Source of the DNA: AC-37 sp036389295
GTDB taxonomy: Bacteria > Actinomycetota > Thermoleophilia > Solirubrobacterales > Thermoleophilaceae
DNA length: 64,000 nt
Assembly: GCA_036389295.1 (NCBI GenBank)
Contig: DASVQB010000041.1
Location: 62,001-126,000 of the forward strand
Direction of reading: 5' to 3'
Below, in pieces: positions 51,701-58,973 of this stretch (the stretch's first letter is position 1; each line of letters starts with the position of its first letter). The notes below the pieces were generated by a model that was not told the DNA's origin, made no database searches, and saw only the letters and a program-made list of their open reading frames with translations. The position numbers and the translations under genes were made by a program.

Positions 51701-52034
51701 CGACCTGCGCGATCCACGGCGCGCCCGGTCCCAGCCGCTCGCGCAGCCACGCGGCGTCGCGCCCGCGGCTCAGCTCGCGCACGACCTGGACCCAGGGCCA
51801 GAACGCGGGCGCGCCGCCGCCCTCCCACGCGCGCCCCCAGCGGACGAGCGCCCCGCGGCGCTCGGCCCGCTCGGCCACCGCGCCGGCCAGGGAGGTCTTC
51901 CCGATCCCCGGCTCGCCCGTGAGCAGGCAGACCGCCCCGTGTCCCGAGACCGCCGCCTCGACCGCCGCACCCAGCTCGGCGAGCTCGCGCTCGCGGCCGA
52001 GAAGCGCCTCCTCCGCCGTCGATCGATCCCCCAC
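48693..52034 (-). CDS. STAND-type AAA ATPase with TPR region, no C-terminal LuxR HTH
   Basis: The product has 1113 residues and a GTG start. Walker A is G40-EPGIGKTS and Walker B is LALVLDDLHAADP near residue 160. A winged-helix-like and TPR-like superhelix follows (about 380-900), as in LuxR/MalT-type regulators. The C-terminus replaces the HTH with a forkhead-like EYEGRSVRVRDSKGVRYLARLLASPG segment and a coiled LREELEEAE / EEIDHLTRELAGAVGLGG / TRSIRTALRRI region. That region occurs in a group of actinobacterial STAND proteins of unknown output. TAGATT (52041-52046) ends 6 bases before the GTG. It is divergent from the haem-peroxidase cassette and may control it (inference). Confidence 0.82.
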   Translation of the reverse strand: MGDRSTAEEALLGRERELAELGAAVEAAVSGHGAVCLLTGEPGIGKTSLAGAVAERAERRGALVRWGRAWEGGGAPAFWPWVQVVRELSRGRDAAWLRERLGPGAPWIAQVVPEVREQVPGIDEPGSLDTDQARFALFDAVATFLRALSAERPLALVLDDLHAADPSTLRMLEFACHAVRGAPILVLAAYQEQAAQARPEIEKLVVEVAREGTRVVLRRLDPDDVARLVERREGVRPEPALACELWETTEGNPFFASEVVRLLAVEGGLRPDGGRAGGPARIPLPDTVREAIRRRLAPLGPEVVETLGLAAVIGRELPLAVLERATGAGREELLDALDRASSAGLAGEVPGSPGAYRFAHGLVRETLYGDLAPSRRTRMHGAVGDALSERYGAAVDAHLAELAHHYLLAAPVGFAEKAVDYATRAGRRAMRLLAYEEAARLFEGALGALELAGSGTERRAELLLALGRARVRAGDGAARETLLAAAGAARSLDRPDLLAEAALAFRAFARQPGLVDDEVVALLEEALRRLDAAEVGLRARLTVRLAVQLFDRRDAGDRREELVDEAIAAARGLGDPATLAYVLSNAQLVRWTAGRVEECRAYSEEVLALAEETGDIDLAVTARSRQIDLYLGVDDLAGADLELEALDRLVRELSDPRAHAHVAVQRARRALIEGRFDDAERLMAEGEAHGERARDEAVPLVVAGLRWASYWSRGRLAELERAARQVADAAPGLRVWRAGLALVYCHQGREAEARRELDRLAARDFADIPRNDTWLIAMGVASEVVAHLGDERRAAALYELLSPFAGRNVLALHGAYVGPVSRNLALLAAVRRDWDAAEAHLVAARAQAERSGARPVLAMLCLEEARMLLGRGAPGDRERGDELLAEASERAAALGADGIAAAAAELRGGLSLAPAPAASLRREGDVWLFEYEGRSVRVRDSKGVRYLARLLASPGVEVHALELVGGEAEGRRRLAAAAAADAGLRVGEGDAGPLLDARAKAAYRERLEELREELEEAESWSDPERAARAREEIDHLTRELAGAVGLGGRDRRAGSSAERARVNATRSIRTALRRIADYSPDLGRELDATVRTGTFCAYEPDARRPVSWTIEEG

Positions 52035-52040
52035 GCGGAC

Positions 52041-52046
52041 AATCTA
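52041..52046 (-). promoter_or_regulatory. -10 element TAGATT of the STAND ATPase gene
   Basis: Ends 6 bases before the GTG at 52034. The divergent -10 starts only 7 bases away. Confidence 0.5.
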
Positions 52047-52052
52047 GACCGA

Positions 52053-52058
52053 TACGGT
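52053..52058 (+). promoter_or_regulatory. -10 element TACGGT of the haem cassette
   Basis: Ends 9 bases before the GTG at 52068, the first gene of the cassette. Confidence 0.5.
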
Positions 52059-52067
52059 TACGGCGTT

Positions 52068-52961
52068 GTGGGCCAGGCGGAGGAGGCCGTGGACGTCATC
52101 AACGCGGTCTTCGGAAGGCACGCCGGCAGCCGCGCGTCCCACGCCAAGGGCACCCTGTGCCGCGGCACCTTCCGCGCCACGCCCGCCGCCGCGGCCCTCA
52201 CCCGCGCGGCCCACATGAGCGGCGACCCGGTCGACGCGACCGTGCGCTTCTCCAACTCCTCGGGCAGGCCCGACTCCGACGACCGCCGGCCCGACGTCCG
52301 CGGCATGGCCGCGACGTTCCACCTCCCGGACGGGTCGCGGACCGACGTCCTCGCGGCCACCATGCCGTGCTTCGTCGCCCGGACGCCCGAGGACTTCATC
52401 GCCTTCACGCGCGCGACGCTCCCGAGCCCGCGCACGGGCCGCTCGCGGCTCCTCGCGCTCGGTCGCCACCTGCTCCGCCATCCCGAGTCGGTGCGGGGCG
52501 CGCTGGCCCGAGCCACGATGCGGCCCGTCCGGAGCTACGCGTGCTGCCGCTACGAGGCCCTGCACGCGTACCGCTGGGTCGACCGCGAGGGGCGCGCGCG
52601 GAGCGTCCGCTACCGCTGGCTCCCGCTGTCGACGGCCGCCGCGGTGGACCGCAAGGGCGACCCGAACTTCCTCCGGCGCGAGATCGCCGAGCGGCTCGCC
52701 GCGGGCACGGTCAGGTTCGCGTTCGAGGTCCAGATCGCGGGCGACGGCGACCCGACCGGCGACGCGACGAGGAGCTGGCCGTCCCGGCGGCGGCGGGTGG
52801 TGGCCGGGACGCTCGAGCTCGACAGCGTCGAGTCGCCCGGAGGCGGCGAGGCCCTGGCGTTCGACCCCGCGCGGTTGACCGACGGCATCGAGCTGTCGGA
52901 CGACCCGCTGGTCCCGTTCCGATCCGAGGCGTACGCGGTGTCCGTCGCGCGGCGGAGCTAG
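52068..52961 (+). CDS. Catalase-related haem protein (short catalase family)
   Basis: The product has 297 residues and a GTG start. The distal His is H25 in SHAKG, followed by the VRFSNSSGRPDSDDRRPDVRGMA strand common to catalases. Near the end R285-x3-Y289 (FRSEAY) is the proximal Arg-Tyr pair of the haem. The length and lack of the C-terminal catalase domain place it with catalase-related peroxidases (SrpA-like), which use peroxides with an organic donor or act on lipid hydroperoxides. No signal peptide is seen. It is the first of four genes ending in a Dyp peroxidase. Confidence 0.85.
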   Translation: MGQAEEAVDVINAVFGRHAGSRASHAKGTLCRGTFRATPAAAALTRAAHMSGDPVDATVRFSNSSGRPDSDDRRPDVRGMAATFHLPDGSRTDVLAATMPCFVARTPEDFIAFTRATLPSPRTGRSRLLALGRHLLRHPESVRGALARATMRPVRSYACCRYEALHAYRWVDREGRARSVRYRWLPLSTAAAVDRKGDPNFLRREIAERLAAGTVRFAFEVQIAGDGDPTGDATRSWPSRRRRVVAGTLELDSVESPGGGEALAFDPARLTDGIELSDDPLVPFRSEAYAVSVARRS

Positions 52962-52964
52962 GTT
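52959..52964 (+). promoter_or_regulatory. -10 element TAGGTT inside the haem cassette
   Basis: Begins with the TAG stop of the catalase-like gene and ends 6 bases before the GTG at 52971. The second gene may therefore also have its own leaderless transcript. Confidence 0.4.
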
Positions 52965-52970
52965 CGCGCC

Positions 52971-53579
52971 GTGCAGGGGCCGAACGACGTCCAGGGCAGG
53001 AGCACCGCCATCACCGTCGTCACGCCGGTGCGCCGCTGGTGGGCGCTCTGGCTGCGGGCCGACTGGGCCGCGCTCGCCGTGCTCAAGCTCGCACTACGCC
53101 AGCGCGGGCCGTCGCGTCCGGTCAGGCGGCTGTCGTTCATCAGCTTCGCGCACTGGGCGCTGGTGGACTCGGTGCCCGCGCACGGACGCGGCCGCTCGCT
53201 GAGGCTGCGGCGGCGCCGGCGGCGGCCGCTTCCCCACCCGTACGTGCTCTTCCACAGCAACTTCAACGGCGCGGCGCACGAGTACTTCGAGGCGTTCACC
53301 CGCGGGCTCACGATCCGCATGCGCGGGCTGTGGGCCGGCGCCTACGACATCCCGGACCCGGGCGACCTGACCGCGTTCTCGCGCTACATCGCCGACCGCT
53401 GGGCCGGGTGCGACCACTACTACGCGGCGTACCCGCAGGCCTCGACGAAGATGGTGCTCGCCGCGCTCGAGCTCGAGCGGCGGTTCGGCGACTTCGCGAC
53501 CCGCGCCGCCGAGCTCGAGCCCGAGGAGTTCGAGCGCGAGTACGAGCGGTTCCTGTCGAGCGTGCAGAGGTACCTGTGA
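52971..53579 (+). CDS. Unknown protein, first of a paralogous pair in the haem cassette
   Basis: The product has 202 residues. The N-terminus (ITVVTPV) is followed by a hydrophobic amphipathic stretch and by RRLSFISFAHWALVDS. Then come PYVLFHSNFNGAAHEYFEAF, LWAGAYDIPDPGDLTAFSRYI and YYAAYPQASTKMVLAAL. The order of these four blocks matches the next gene's protein, which reads THFARWQVIEL, YLLFASEHDGEPEAYVQQL, IWGHCAGYPG and YSVVAFPGRTVAEVRAAL. I recognise no named family. An alpha/beta-plait like that of Dyp-type peroxidases is a guess. Its conservation next to haem peroxidases would suggest substrate presentation or donor oxidation. Confidence 0.7.
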   Translation: MQGPNDVQGRSTAITVVTPVRRWWALWLRADWAALAVLKLALRQRGPSRPVRRLSFISFAHWALVDSVPAHGRGRSLRLRRRRRRPLPHPYVLFHSNFNGAAHEYFEAFTRGLTIRMRGLWAGAYDIPDPGDLTAFSRYIADRWAGCDHYYAAYPQASTKMVLAALELERRFGDFATRAAELEPEEFEREYERFLSSVQRYL

Positions 53580-54100
53580 GGGGGCAGCAGGAGGGGCTCT
53601 GCGTCCTGGCTCCGATCGTGCGCGGCCGCGGGCACGAGCTGCGCGAGCTGCTCCAGGACCTTCCCCGGGGCCCGAACAGCCCGCTCGCGCGGGTCGAGGC
53701 GACCCACTTCGCCCGCTGGCAGGTGATCGAGCTCGCGGACAAGGGCGGCGGGCGGGTCCGCGGCGAGCCGCGCTACCTGCTCTTCGCCAGCGAGCACGAC
53801 GGCGAGCCGGAGGCGTACGTCCAGCAGCTGTGCGGCCGCCTCGGGGAGGACGCGCACACGATCTGGGGCCACTGCGCCGGCTACCCGGGGCGCGAGCCGG
53901 GGGCGCTCCAGCAGTACCTCCTCCGCCACCGCGTGCGCCCGGGCTACTCGGTCGTGGCCTTCCCCGGCAGGACGGTGGCCGAGGTCCGCGCGGCGCTCGC
54001 GATACGCGACCGTCTGATCGAGTTCGTCGTCTCCACCCGCGACTTCGACCCGCCGGCCCTGAAGCGCGCATGGGAGCAGCGCTTCAGGCGGGAGCGCTGA
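53576..54100 (+). CDS. Unknown protein, second of a paralogous pair in the haem cassette
   Basis: The product has 174 residues and a GTG start overlapping the previous stop (GTGA). It is a shorter relative of the preceding protein without its long basic segment. Conserved-looking blocks are VEATHFARWQVIEL, RYLLFASEHDGEPEAYV, IWGHCAGYPGREPGALQQYL and a C-terminal helix. HFARW (His, Arg, Trp) and HCAGYPG are the most distinctive motifs. It is cytoplasmic with no signal peptide. Its stop overlaps the Dyp-peroxidase ATG (TGATG), so production of the two is coupled and a physical complex is plausible. Confidence 0.7.
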   Translation: MRGQQEGLCVLAPIVRGRGHELRELLQDLPRGPNSPLARVEATHFARWQVIELADKGGGRVRGEPRYLLFASEHDGEPEAYVQQLCGRLGEDAHTIWGHCAGYPGREPGALQQYLLRHRVRPGYSVVAFPGRTVAEVRAALAIRDRLIEFVVSTRDFDPPALKRAWEQRFRRER

Positions 54101-55515
54101 TGGAGCGCCCCCGCCGTCCCAGCCGCCGTCCCCAGAAGGTCGACCAGCACGACCTCCAGGGCAACGTCCTCGCCGGCTACGGGTTCCCCCACGGGCTGTT
54201 CGCCTTCCTCCGCGTGAGGGACCCCGCCGCGGGGCGGGAGCTGGTCGCAGAGCTGCTCGCCGAGGGGCGCGTCACGACGGCCGCGCCGTTCGGGCCCGGC
54301 AAGCCGGCGACCGCCACGAACGTGGCGTTCAGCTTCGACGGGCTGCGCGCGCTGGGCGTCTCGCGCGACGTGCTGGAGTCGTTCCCCGCGGACTTCAGGG
54401 AGGGCATGGCCGCCCGCGCCGATCGGCTGGGGGACATCGGCCCGAACGCCCCCGAGCGCTGGGAGGCGGGCCTCCGCGGCGGCGACCCCCACGTGCTCCT
54501 GACGCTCACCGCCCGCGACCCGGAGGGGCTCGCCGGCCTGCGGGACGACGTCCGCCGGCGCGCCGGAGGCACCGCCTCCGGGCTCGCGATCGTGCACGAG
54601 CAGCGCGCGGCGGTCCTGCCGGGACCGGGCGAGAACCGCGTGTACGAGCACTTCGGCTTCGCGGACGGGCTCGCGCAGCCCTCGATCGCCGGGGTCTCCG
54701 AGCACGCCGGCGAGCGGGTCGGCCCGCACCGGCGCGCCGGCCAGGGGGTTCCCACCCGCGGTGGCTGGAGGGACCTCGCGCCCGGCGAGTTCGTGCTCGG
54801 CTACCGCGACGAGGCGGGCCAGGTGGCGGACCGGCCGCACGACCCGCTTCGGCGGAGCGGGTCCTACATGGTGGTCCGCAAGCTCCAGCAGCACGTCTCG
54901 CGCTTCTACAACTACCTGCTCGTGGCGGCGGGCGGCGACCGCGCGCGGGCGGAGCAGCTGTCGGCGAAGGTGGTCGGCCGCTGGCGCGACGGGACGCCGA
55001 TCGTGGCGAGCGCCGAGCAGCCCGACGAGGCGACGGCGGCCGCCCCGCCGCTTACCGACTTCCGCTACGGCGCGGACCCCGACGGGTCGCGCTGCCCGCT
55101 CGGCGCGCACGTCCGCCGGGCGAACCCCCGCGACGCGCTCGGCTTCCACGGGCGGCTCACGGCGCGGCACCGGATCATCCGGCGCGGGATGCCGTACGGC
55201 CCGCGCGCGGAGGACCCGTACCTGGACGACGGGCTCGACCGCGGGCTGATGTTCGTCTGCTACCAGGCGAGCATCGCGCGCCAGTTCGAGCTGATCCAGG
55301 GCCGCTGGCTGATGGACGGCGACGCGTTCTGCCTCGGGACCGAGCAGGACTTCCTGCTCGCGCTCGACGATCCGCTCGGGAAGATGACGATCCAGGGCGA
55401 CCCGCCCGAGTTCCTCGCGCCGCAGCGGGCGTTCGTCATCAACCGCGGCGGCGGCTACTTCTTCACGCCGGGGATGGCGGCGCTCCGGGCGCTGGCCGCG
55501 GGCGAGGCCTGCTAG
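54100..55515 (+). CDS. Dyp-type haem peroxidase
   Basis: The product has 471 residues. The family motif GxxDG is FGFADG with the catalytic distal Asp D189. The proximal haem ligand is H337 in LGAHVRRANPRD. RHRIIRRGMPYG supplies the distal Arg region near residue 358. There is no Tat or Sec signal, unlike EfeB/DyP exported forms. It oxidises dyes, phenols or an unknown donor with hydrogen peroxide. The start ATG is joined to the preceding stop as TGATG. The longer-than-usual N-terminal region carries LQGNVLAGYGF, typical of class C/D-like or P450-linked Dyp homologues. Confidence 0.9.
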   Translation: MERPRRPSRRPQKVDQHDLQGNVLAGYGFPHGLFAFLRVRDPAAGRELVAELLAEGRVTTAAPFGPGKPATATNVAFSFDGLRALGVSRDVLESFPADFREGMAARADRLGDIGPNAPERWEAGLRGGDPHVLLTLTARDPEGLAGLRDDVRRRAGGTASGLAIVHEQRAAVLPGPGENRVYEHFGFADGLAQPSIAGVSEHAGERVGPHRRAGQGVPTRGGWRDLAPGEFVLGYRDEAGQVADRPHDPLRRSGSYMVVRKLQQHVSRFYNYLLVAAGGDRARAEQLSAKVVGRWRDGTPIVASAEQPDEATAAAPPLTDFRYGADPDGSRCPLGAHVRRANPRDALGFHGRLTARHRIIRRGMPYGPRAEDPYLDDGLDRGLMFVCYQASIARQFELIQGRWLMDGDAFCLGTEQDFLLALDDPLGKMTIQGDPPEFLAPQRAFVINRGGGYFFTPGMAALRALAAGEAC

Positions 55516-56258
55516 CCGCCGAGGATCGCCGACGACGCGGCCGCGCTCTCCTCGCCGAGCCAGCCGGAGAGCATCGGGTCGGCGCCGGCGTCGAGCACCC
55601 GCGCGAGCGCGGTGGCCGCCTCGCCCCTGACCTGCTCCTTCACGCGCGCGTAGGCGACGCGCGGCAGCGCGGCGTAGGCGGTCGCGACCTCGAGCGCCCG
55701 CTCGAGCAGGGCGCCCGGCTCGACCACCTCGTCGAGCAGGTCCAGCTCGAGGGCGCGCCGCTGGTCCACGAGCTCCGCCCCGAGCGCCAGGATCCGGACG
55801 GCGGCGGGCGTCAGCTCGGCCCGGACCACGGCCATCGCCGCCACCGGGTACGGGATGCCGGCCCTCAACTCGGTGAGCCCGAGCCTGCCCTCGCCGCCGC
55901 CGACCCGGTAGTCGCCGCACAGCGCGAGGATCAGGCCGCCGCCGATCGCGTGCCCGTTCACGGCGCAGACGACCGGGCGCGGGAGCGAGTACCACGAGTG
56001 GAACAGCCGGTTGATCCCCGCGACCATCTCGCGCTGCCCGGCCGCGTCGAGCGTCGGCGCGTACTTGAGGTCGACGCCCGCCGAGAAGAAGCCCTCGCGG
56101 CCCGTCACGACGACGGCGCCAGGCTCCGCGGTGCGCAGCTCATCGACCACCGCGTGGCCGTCCTCGAGCAGCTCGTGGTCCATCGCGTTCGCGGGCGGCC
56201 GGTCGACGCGCACGAGCGCCACCTCGCCTCGTTCCTCGATCGTGACGTGACGGGGCAT
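55512..56258 (-). CDS. Enoyl-CoA hydratase/isomerase family protein
   Basis: The product has 248 residues. The crotonase oxyanion-hole segments are FFSAGVDLKYA and VCAVNGHAIGGGLILALCGDYRV. The second position has LTELRAGIPYPVAAM instead of the usual catalytic Glu arrangement, so isomerase or other crotonase chemistry is possible. It is soluble and would act on acyl-CoA esters. The C-terminal helical part is of normal length. It overlaps the Dyp-peroxidase stop by four bases (convergent) and sits 19 bases after the MBL-like gene. Confidence 0.86.
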   Translation of the reverse strand: MPRHVTIEERGEVALVRVDRPPANAMDHELLEDGHAVVDELRTAEPGAVVVTGREGFFSAGVDLKYAPTLDAAGQREMVAGINRLFHSWYSLPRPVVCAVNGHAIGGGLILALCGDYRVGGGEGRLGLTELRAGIPYPVAAMAVVRAELTPAAVRILALGAELVDQRRALELDLLDEVVEPGALLERALEVATAYAALPRVAYARVKEQVRGEAATALARVLDAGADPMLSGWLGEESAAASSAILGG

Positions 56259-56277
56259 CGGCGGCCGGGGCGGCGGG

Positions 56278-56886
56278 TCAGCCCGCGCCCTGCTCCACGA
56301 ACCGCCGCAGGGCGTCCTTGCCGCCGCTGACGATCGGGTCGCCGTGCGCGGTCAGCAGGGCGTCGAACGGCTCGTCGAGCAGCCGGCGGCACGACTCCAC
56401 GATCGCGCGCTTCACGCCGTCGGGGTCGTCGCCGAGGTACTGGTCCGGGACGAACCCGAGCTCCGGGCCGTAGTGGATCACGGCGTCGGCCACCGACAGG
56501 ACGCCGTCGCCCGAGTCGATCCGGAGAGCGGTCTCCTCGTCGCAGATCGCCCCCACCTCTAGGGCCGTCACCCCCGGGGCGAGCTCGTCCCCGAACGCGA
56601 AGCCCTTCACGTCCGGGCCGCCGGCGAACTCGTGCAGGCCCGCCTCGTGGCAGAGGATCGGGCAGGCGTAGGCGGACGCGATCCGCTCGCTGTCGCGCAG
56701 GTGGTGGCGGTTCGTGAGCACGATCCGGTCGGGGCGGCGCTCGCCGTCGAACCACTCGATCCCCTCCGGCGGCAGCATCGGGTCGACCAGCGTGCCCGAG
56801 TCCGCGAGCAGGTACGAGCCCACCTCCACGCCGATCTTCGGGTGGACGGCGGTCCAGTGGTAGACGCCCGGCAGCAGCTCCCGCAT
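56278..56886 (-). CDS. Degenerate MBL-fold hydrolase-like protein
   Basis: The product has 202 residues. The fold order is that of metallo-beta-lactamase proteins (LLPGVYHWTAVHP, GSYLLADSGTLVDPMLP, RIVLTNRHHLRDSERIA, LLTAHGDPIVSGG). The canonical HxHxDH has become NRHHLRDSE, so the normal zinc site is only partly kept. Members of this group are either weak hydrolases or binding proteins. The later GDGVLSVADAVIHYG strand still has an Asp. The ATG at 56886 lies 11 bases after a TAGAGT (56898-56903), giving a very short leader. Confidence 0.72.
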   Translation of the reverse strand: MRELLPGVYHWTAVHPKIGVEVGSYLLADSGTLVDPMLPPEGIEWFDGERRPDRIVLTNRHHLRDSERIASAYACPILCHEAGLHEFAGGPDVKGFAFGDELAPGVTALEVGAICDEETALRIDSGDGVLSVADAVIHYGPELGFVPDQYLGDDPDGVKRAIVESCRRLLDEPFDALLTAHGDPIVSGGKDALRRFVEQGAG

Positions 56887-56986
56887 CGCCAGGCGGGACT
56901 CTACCCCGGCCCGGCCCGCCGGAGCCGGCCGGCCGGCTCCTCCGCCGCGTCCCACCGGTGGACGGCTGCTGGTATCCCTTGACGGC

Positions 56987-57952
56987 GTGAGGCCCAGGCG
57001 ACCGGACATCCCGATGCGCGACATGTTCGAGACGCGCACCGACGCGTGGCGCGAGGTCGGGCTCGAGCGCGAGCTGAGCCCGCGCCGCGTGAACCGCGCC
57101 CGTCGCGAGGCGGCGGTCATCCTGCCGCTCGTCGCCGGCGTCCTGTTCCTGTACGGGAACCGCAAGGACCTGTTCCCGGGCCTCGGACGCGAGGTGAGGA
57201 TCGTGACGGTCGTCGTCCTGATGATCCTCGGCTGGGGGCTAGCGCGGGCGGTCGGCCGCGGCCTCGCGCCGGCCCTGTTCCGCCGCCTCGACCCGGCCAC
57301 GGCCGGGACGGTCGGGTTCCTGATCCGGCTCGTCACCATCACCGTCGCGCTGCTGGTCGCGCTGCGGATCGCCGGGCTCGAGGCGCGCACGCTCGCGATC
57401 GGGGGCGCGGTGACCGCGGTGGTGCTCGGCCTCGCGGCGCAGCAGACCTTCGGGAACCTGGTCGCGGGCACGGTGCTGCTGAGCGCGCGCCCGTTCCGGG
57501 TCGGCGACCGCGTCCGGTTCCAGGGCGGAGCGGTCGGCGGCGAGGTCGAGGGGGTGGTCAGCTCGCTCGGCCTGCTCTACACGAGCCTCGCGTCGGGCGA
57601 CGACCGGATCCTGATCCCGAACAGCGTCGTGCTGAACATGGCGGTGACGCCGCTGCGCGAGCCCTCCTCCGTCGCGCTGCGCGCCCGGCTGCCGGCCGAC
57701 GTGCGGCCGAGCGCGGTGCAGGCCGTCCTCGACCGCACGGTGCAGGTGCCGACGCGCTCGTCCCCCGACATCGACCTCCAGGAGCTCGACGGCGACGAGG
57801 TCGTGGTCCAGATCTCGGCCACGCCGCAGCTCGCGCGCGACGGCGCGCAGCTGGCCGACGAGATCCTCAGCGCCGTGGCGGAGTTCGCGCGCGGCGCCGA
57901 CGGCGCCGCGACGGCGCACCCGCCTCCCGACGGCTCGCCGCGGCTGCGGTGA
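56987..57952 (+). CDS. Small-conductance mechanosensitive channel (MscS) family protein
   Basis: The product has 321 residues and a GTG start. Three to four membrane spans lie about 45-60, 72-92, 110-130 and 138-155. The pore helix follows (LAIGGAVTAVVLGLAAQQTFGNLVAGTVLL), then the MscS beta domain (FRVGDRVRF, GEVEGVVSSLGLLYTSL, DRILIPNSVVLN). It releases osmolytes on hypo-osmotic shock. The C-terminal tail is short and Gly/Ala-rich. The next gene starts 25 bases after the stop and is probably co-transcribed. Confidence 0.88.
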   Translation: MRPRRPDIPMRDMFETRTDAWREVGLERELSPRRVNRARREAAVILPLVAGVLFLYGNRKDLFPGLGREVRIVTVVVLMILGWGLARAVGRGLAPALFRRLDPATAGTVGFLIRLVTITVALLVALRIAGLEARTLAIGGAVTAVVLGLAAQQTFGNLVAGTVLLSARPFRVGDRVRFQGGAVGGEVEGVVSSLGLLYTSLASGDDRILIPNSVVLNMAVTPLREPSSVALRARLPADVRPSAVQAVLDRTVQVPTRSSPDIDLQELDGDEVVVQISATPQLARDGAQLADEILSAVAEFARGADGAATAHPPPDGSPRLR

Positions 57953-57977
57953 CGGCCGCGGCGGCGGGGCCCTCCCC

Positions 57978-58901
57978 GTGACCGGATCGCCGGTCGTCGC
58001 GGTCCACGGCGGCGCCGGCGGCCTGCCGCGCGGCGGCCCGGAGGCGGAGCGGCCCTACCGCGCCGCGCTCGCCGCCGCCGTCGAGGCGGCTCGCTCGGCG
58101 CTCCGCGCCGGCGCGGGCGCGCTCGACGCCGCGCAGGCGGCCGTCGAGCTGCTCGAGGACGCGCCGCTCTTCAACGCCGGGCGCGGGTCAGTCCTGACCG
58201 GCGAGGGCGCCGTCGAGATGGACGCGGCGCTCATGTGCGGCCGCGAGCGGCGCGCGGGAGCGGTCGCGGCGGTCACCGGCGTGCGCCACCCGGTCGCCCT
58301 GGCCCGGGCCGTGATGGAGTCCACCCCGCACGTGCTCCTCGCGGGACCGGGCGCCGAGCGGCTCGCCGACCGGCTCGGGCTCGAGCGGATGGATCCGGAC
58401 TGGTTCGTGACCGACCGCGAGCGCGAGCGGCACGCCCGCGCGGCCGGGACGAGCCGCGGCGCGGCGGACGCCGCGGACGCCGCGGACGCCGGCTCCGGCA
58501 GCGGGACGGTCGGCGCGGTCGTCCTCGACGCGAGCGGCGCGCTGGCGGCCGCCACCTCCACGGGCGGCGTCCGCGGGCAGCTACCCGGGCGCGTCGGCGA
58601 CTCGCCGCTGCCCGGAGCGGGGACCTGGGCGGACGACCGCTGCGCGGTGTCGGCGACCGGCCACGGCGAGGCGGTGATGCGGGTCGTCGCGGCCCACGAG
58701 GTCGCCGCGCTCGTCCGGCACGCGGGCCTCCCGCTGGCCGAGGCGGCGGGGCGCACGATCGACGGCCTCGACCCGCCGGGCAGCGGCGGGCTGATCGCGG
58801 TCGACGCCGGCGGCGCGCTGGCGATGCCGTTCGCCACGCCCGCCATGCACCGCGGCTGGGCGGTCGGCGACGGTCCGGTGGAGACGGCGATCGGGCCCTG
58901 A
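57978..58901 (+). CDS. Isoaspartyl peptidase/L-asparaginase (Ntn-hydrolase)
   Basis: The product has 307 residues and a GTG start. VVAVHGGAGG at the N-terminus, LFNAGRGSVLTGEG and VEMDAALM are the alpha-chain motifs. The autocleavage site is G-S-G-T177-V-G-A-V-V, where Thr177 becomes the N-terminal nucleophile of the beta chain. TSTGGVRGQLPGRVGDSPLPGAGTWAD is the glycine-rich substrate loop. It hydrolyses beta-aspartyl dipeptides or asparagine. An Ala/Asp-rich linker of variable repeats precedes the cleavage site, as usual. Confidence 0.92.
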   Translation: MTGSPVVAVHGGAGGLPRGGPEAERPYRAALAAAVEAARSALRAGAGALDAAQAAVELLEDAPLFNAGRGSVLTGEGAVEMDAALMCGRERRAGAVAAVTGVRHPVALARAVMESTPHVLLAGPGAERLADRLGLERMDPDWFVTDRERERHARAAGTSRGAADAADAADAGSGSGTVGAVVLDASGALAAATSTGGVRGQLPGRVGDSPLPGAGTWADDRCAVSATGHGEAVMRVVAAHEVAALVRHAGLPLAEAAGRTIDGLDPPGSGGLIAVDAGGALAMPFATPAMHRGWAVGDGPVETAIGP

Positions 58902-58973
58902 CGAGCTGCGGCGGGGGAGCTAGCGGGATCCGCGCGAGCTGAGCGGGCTCCGCAACCGGCGCCGGACGTCCGC

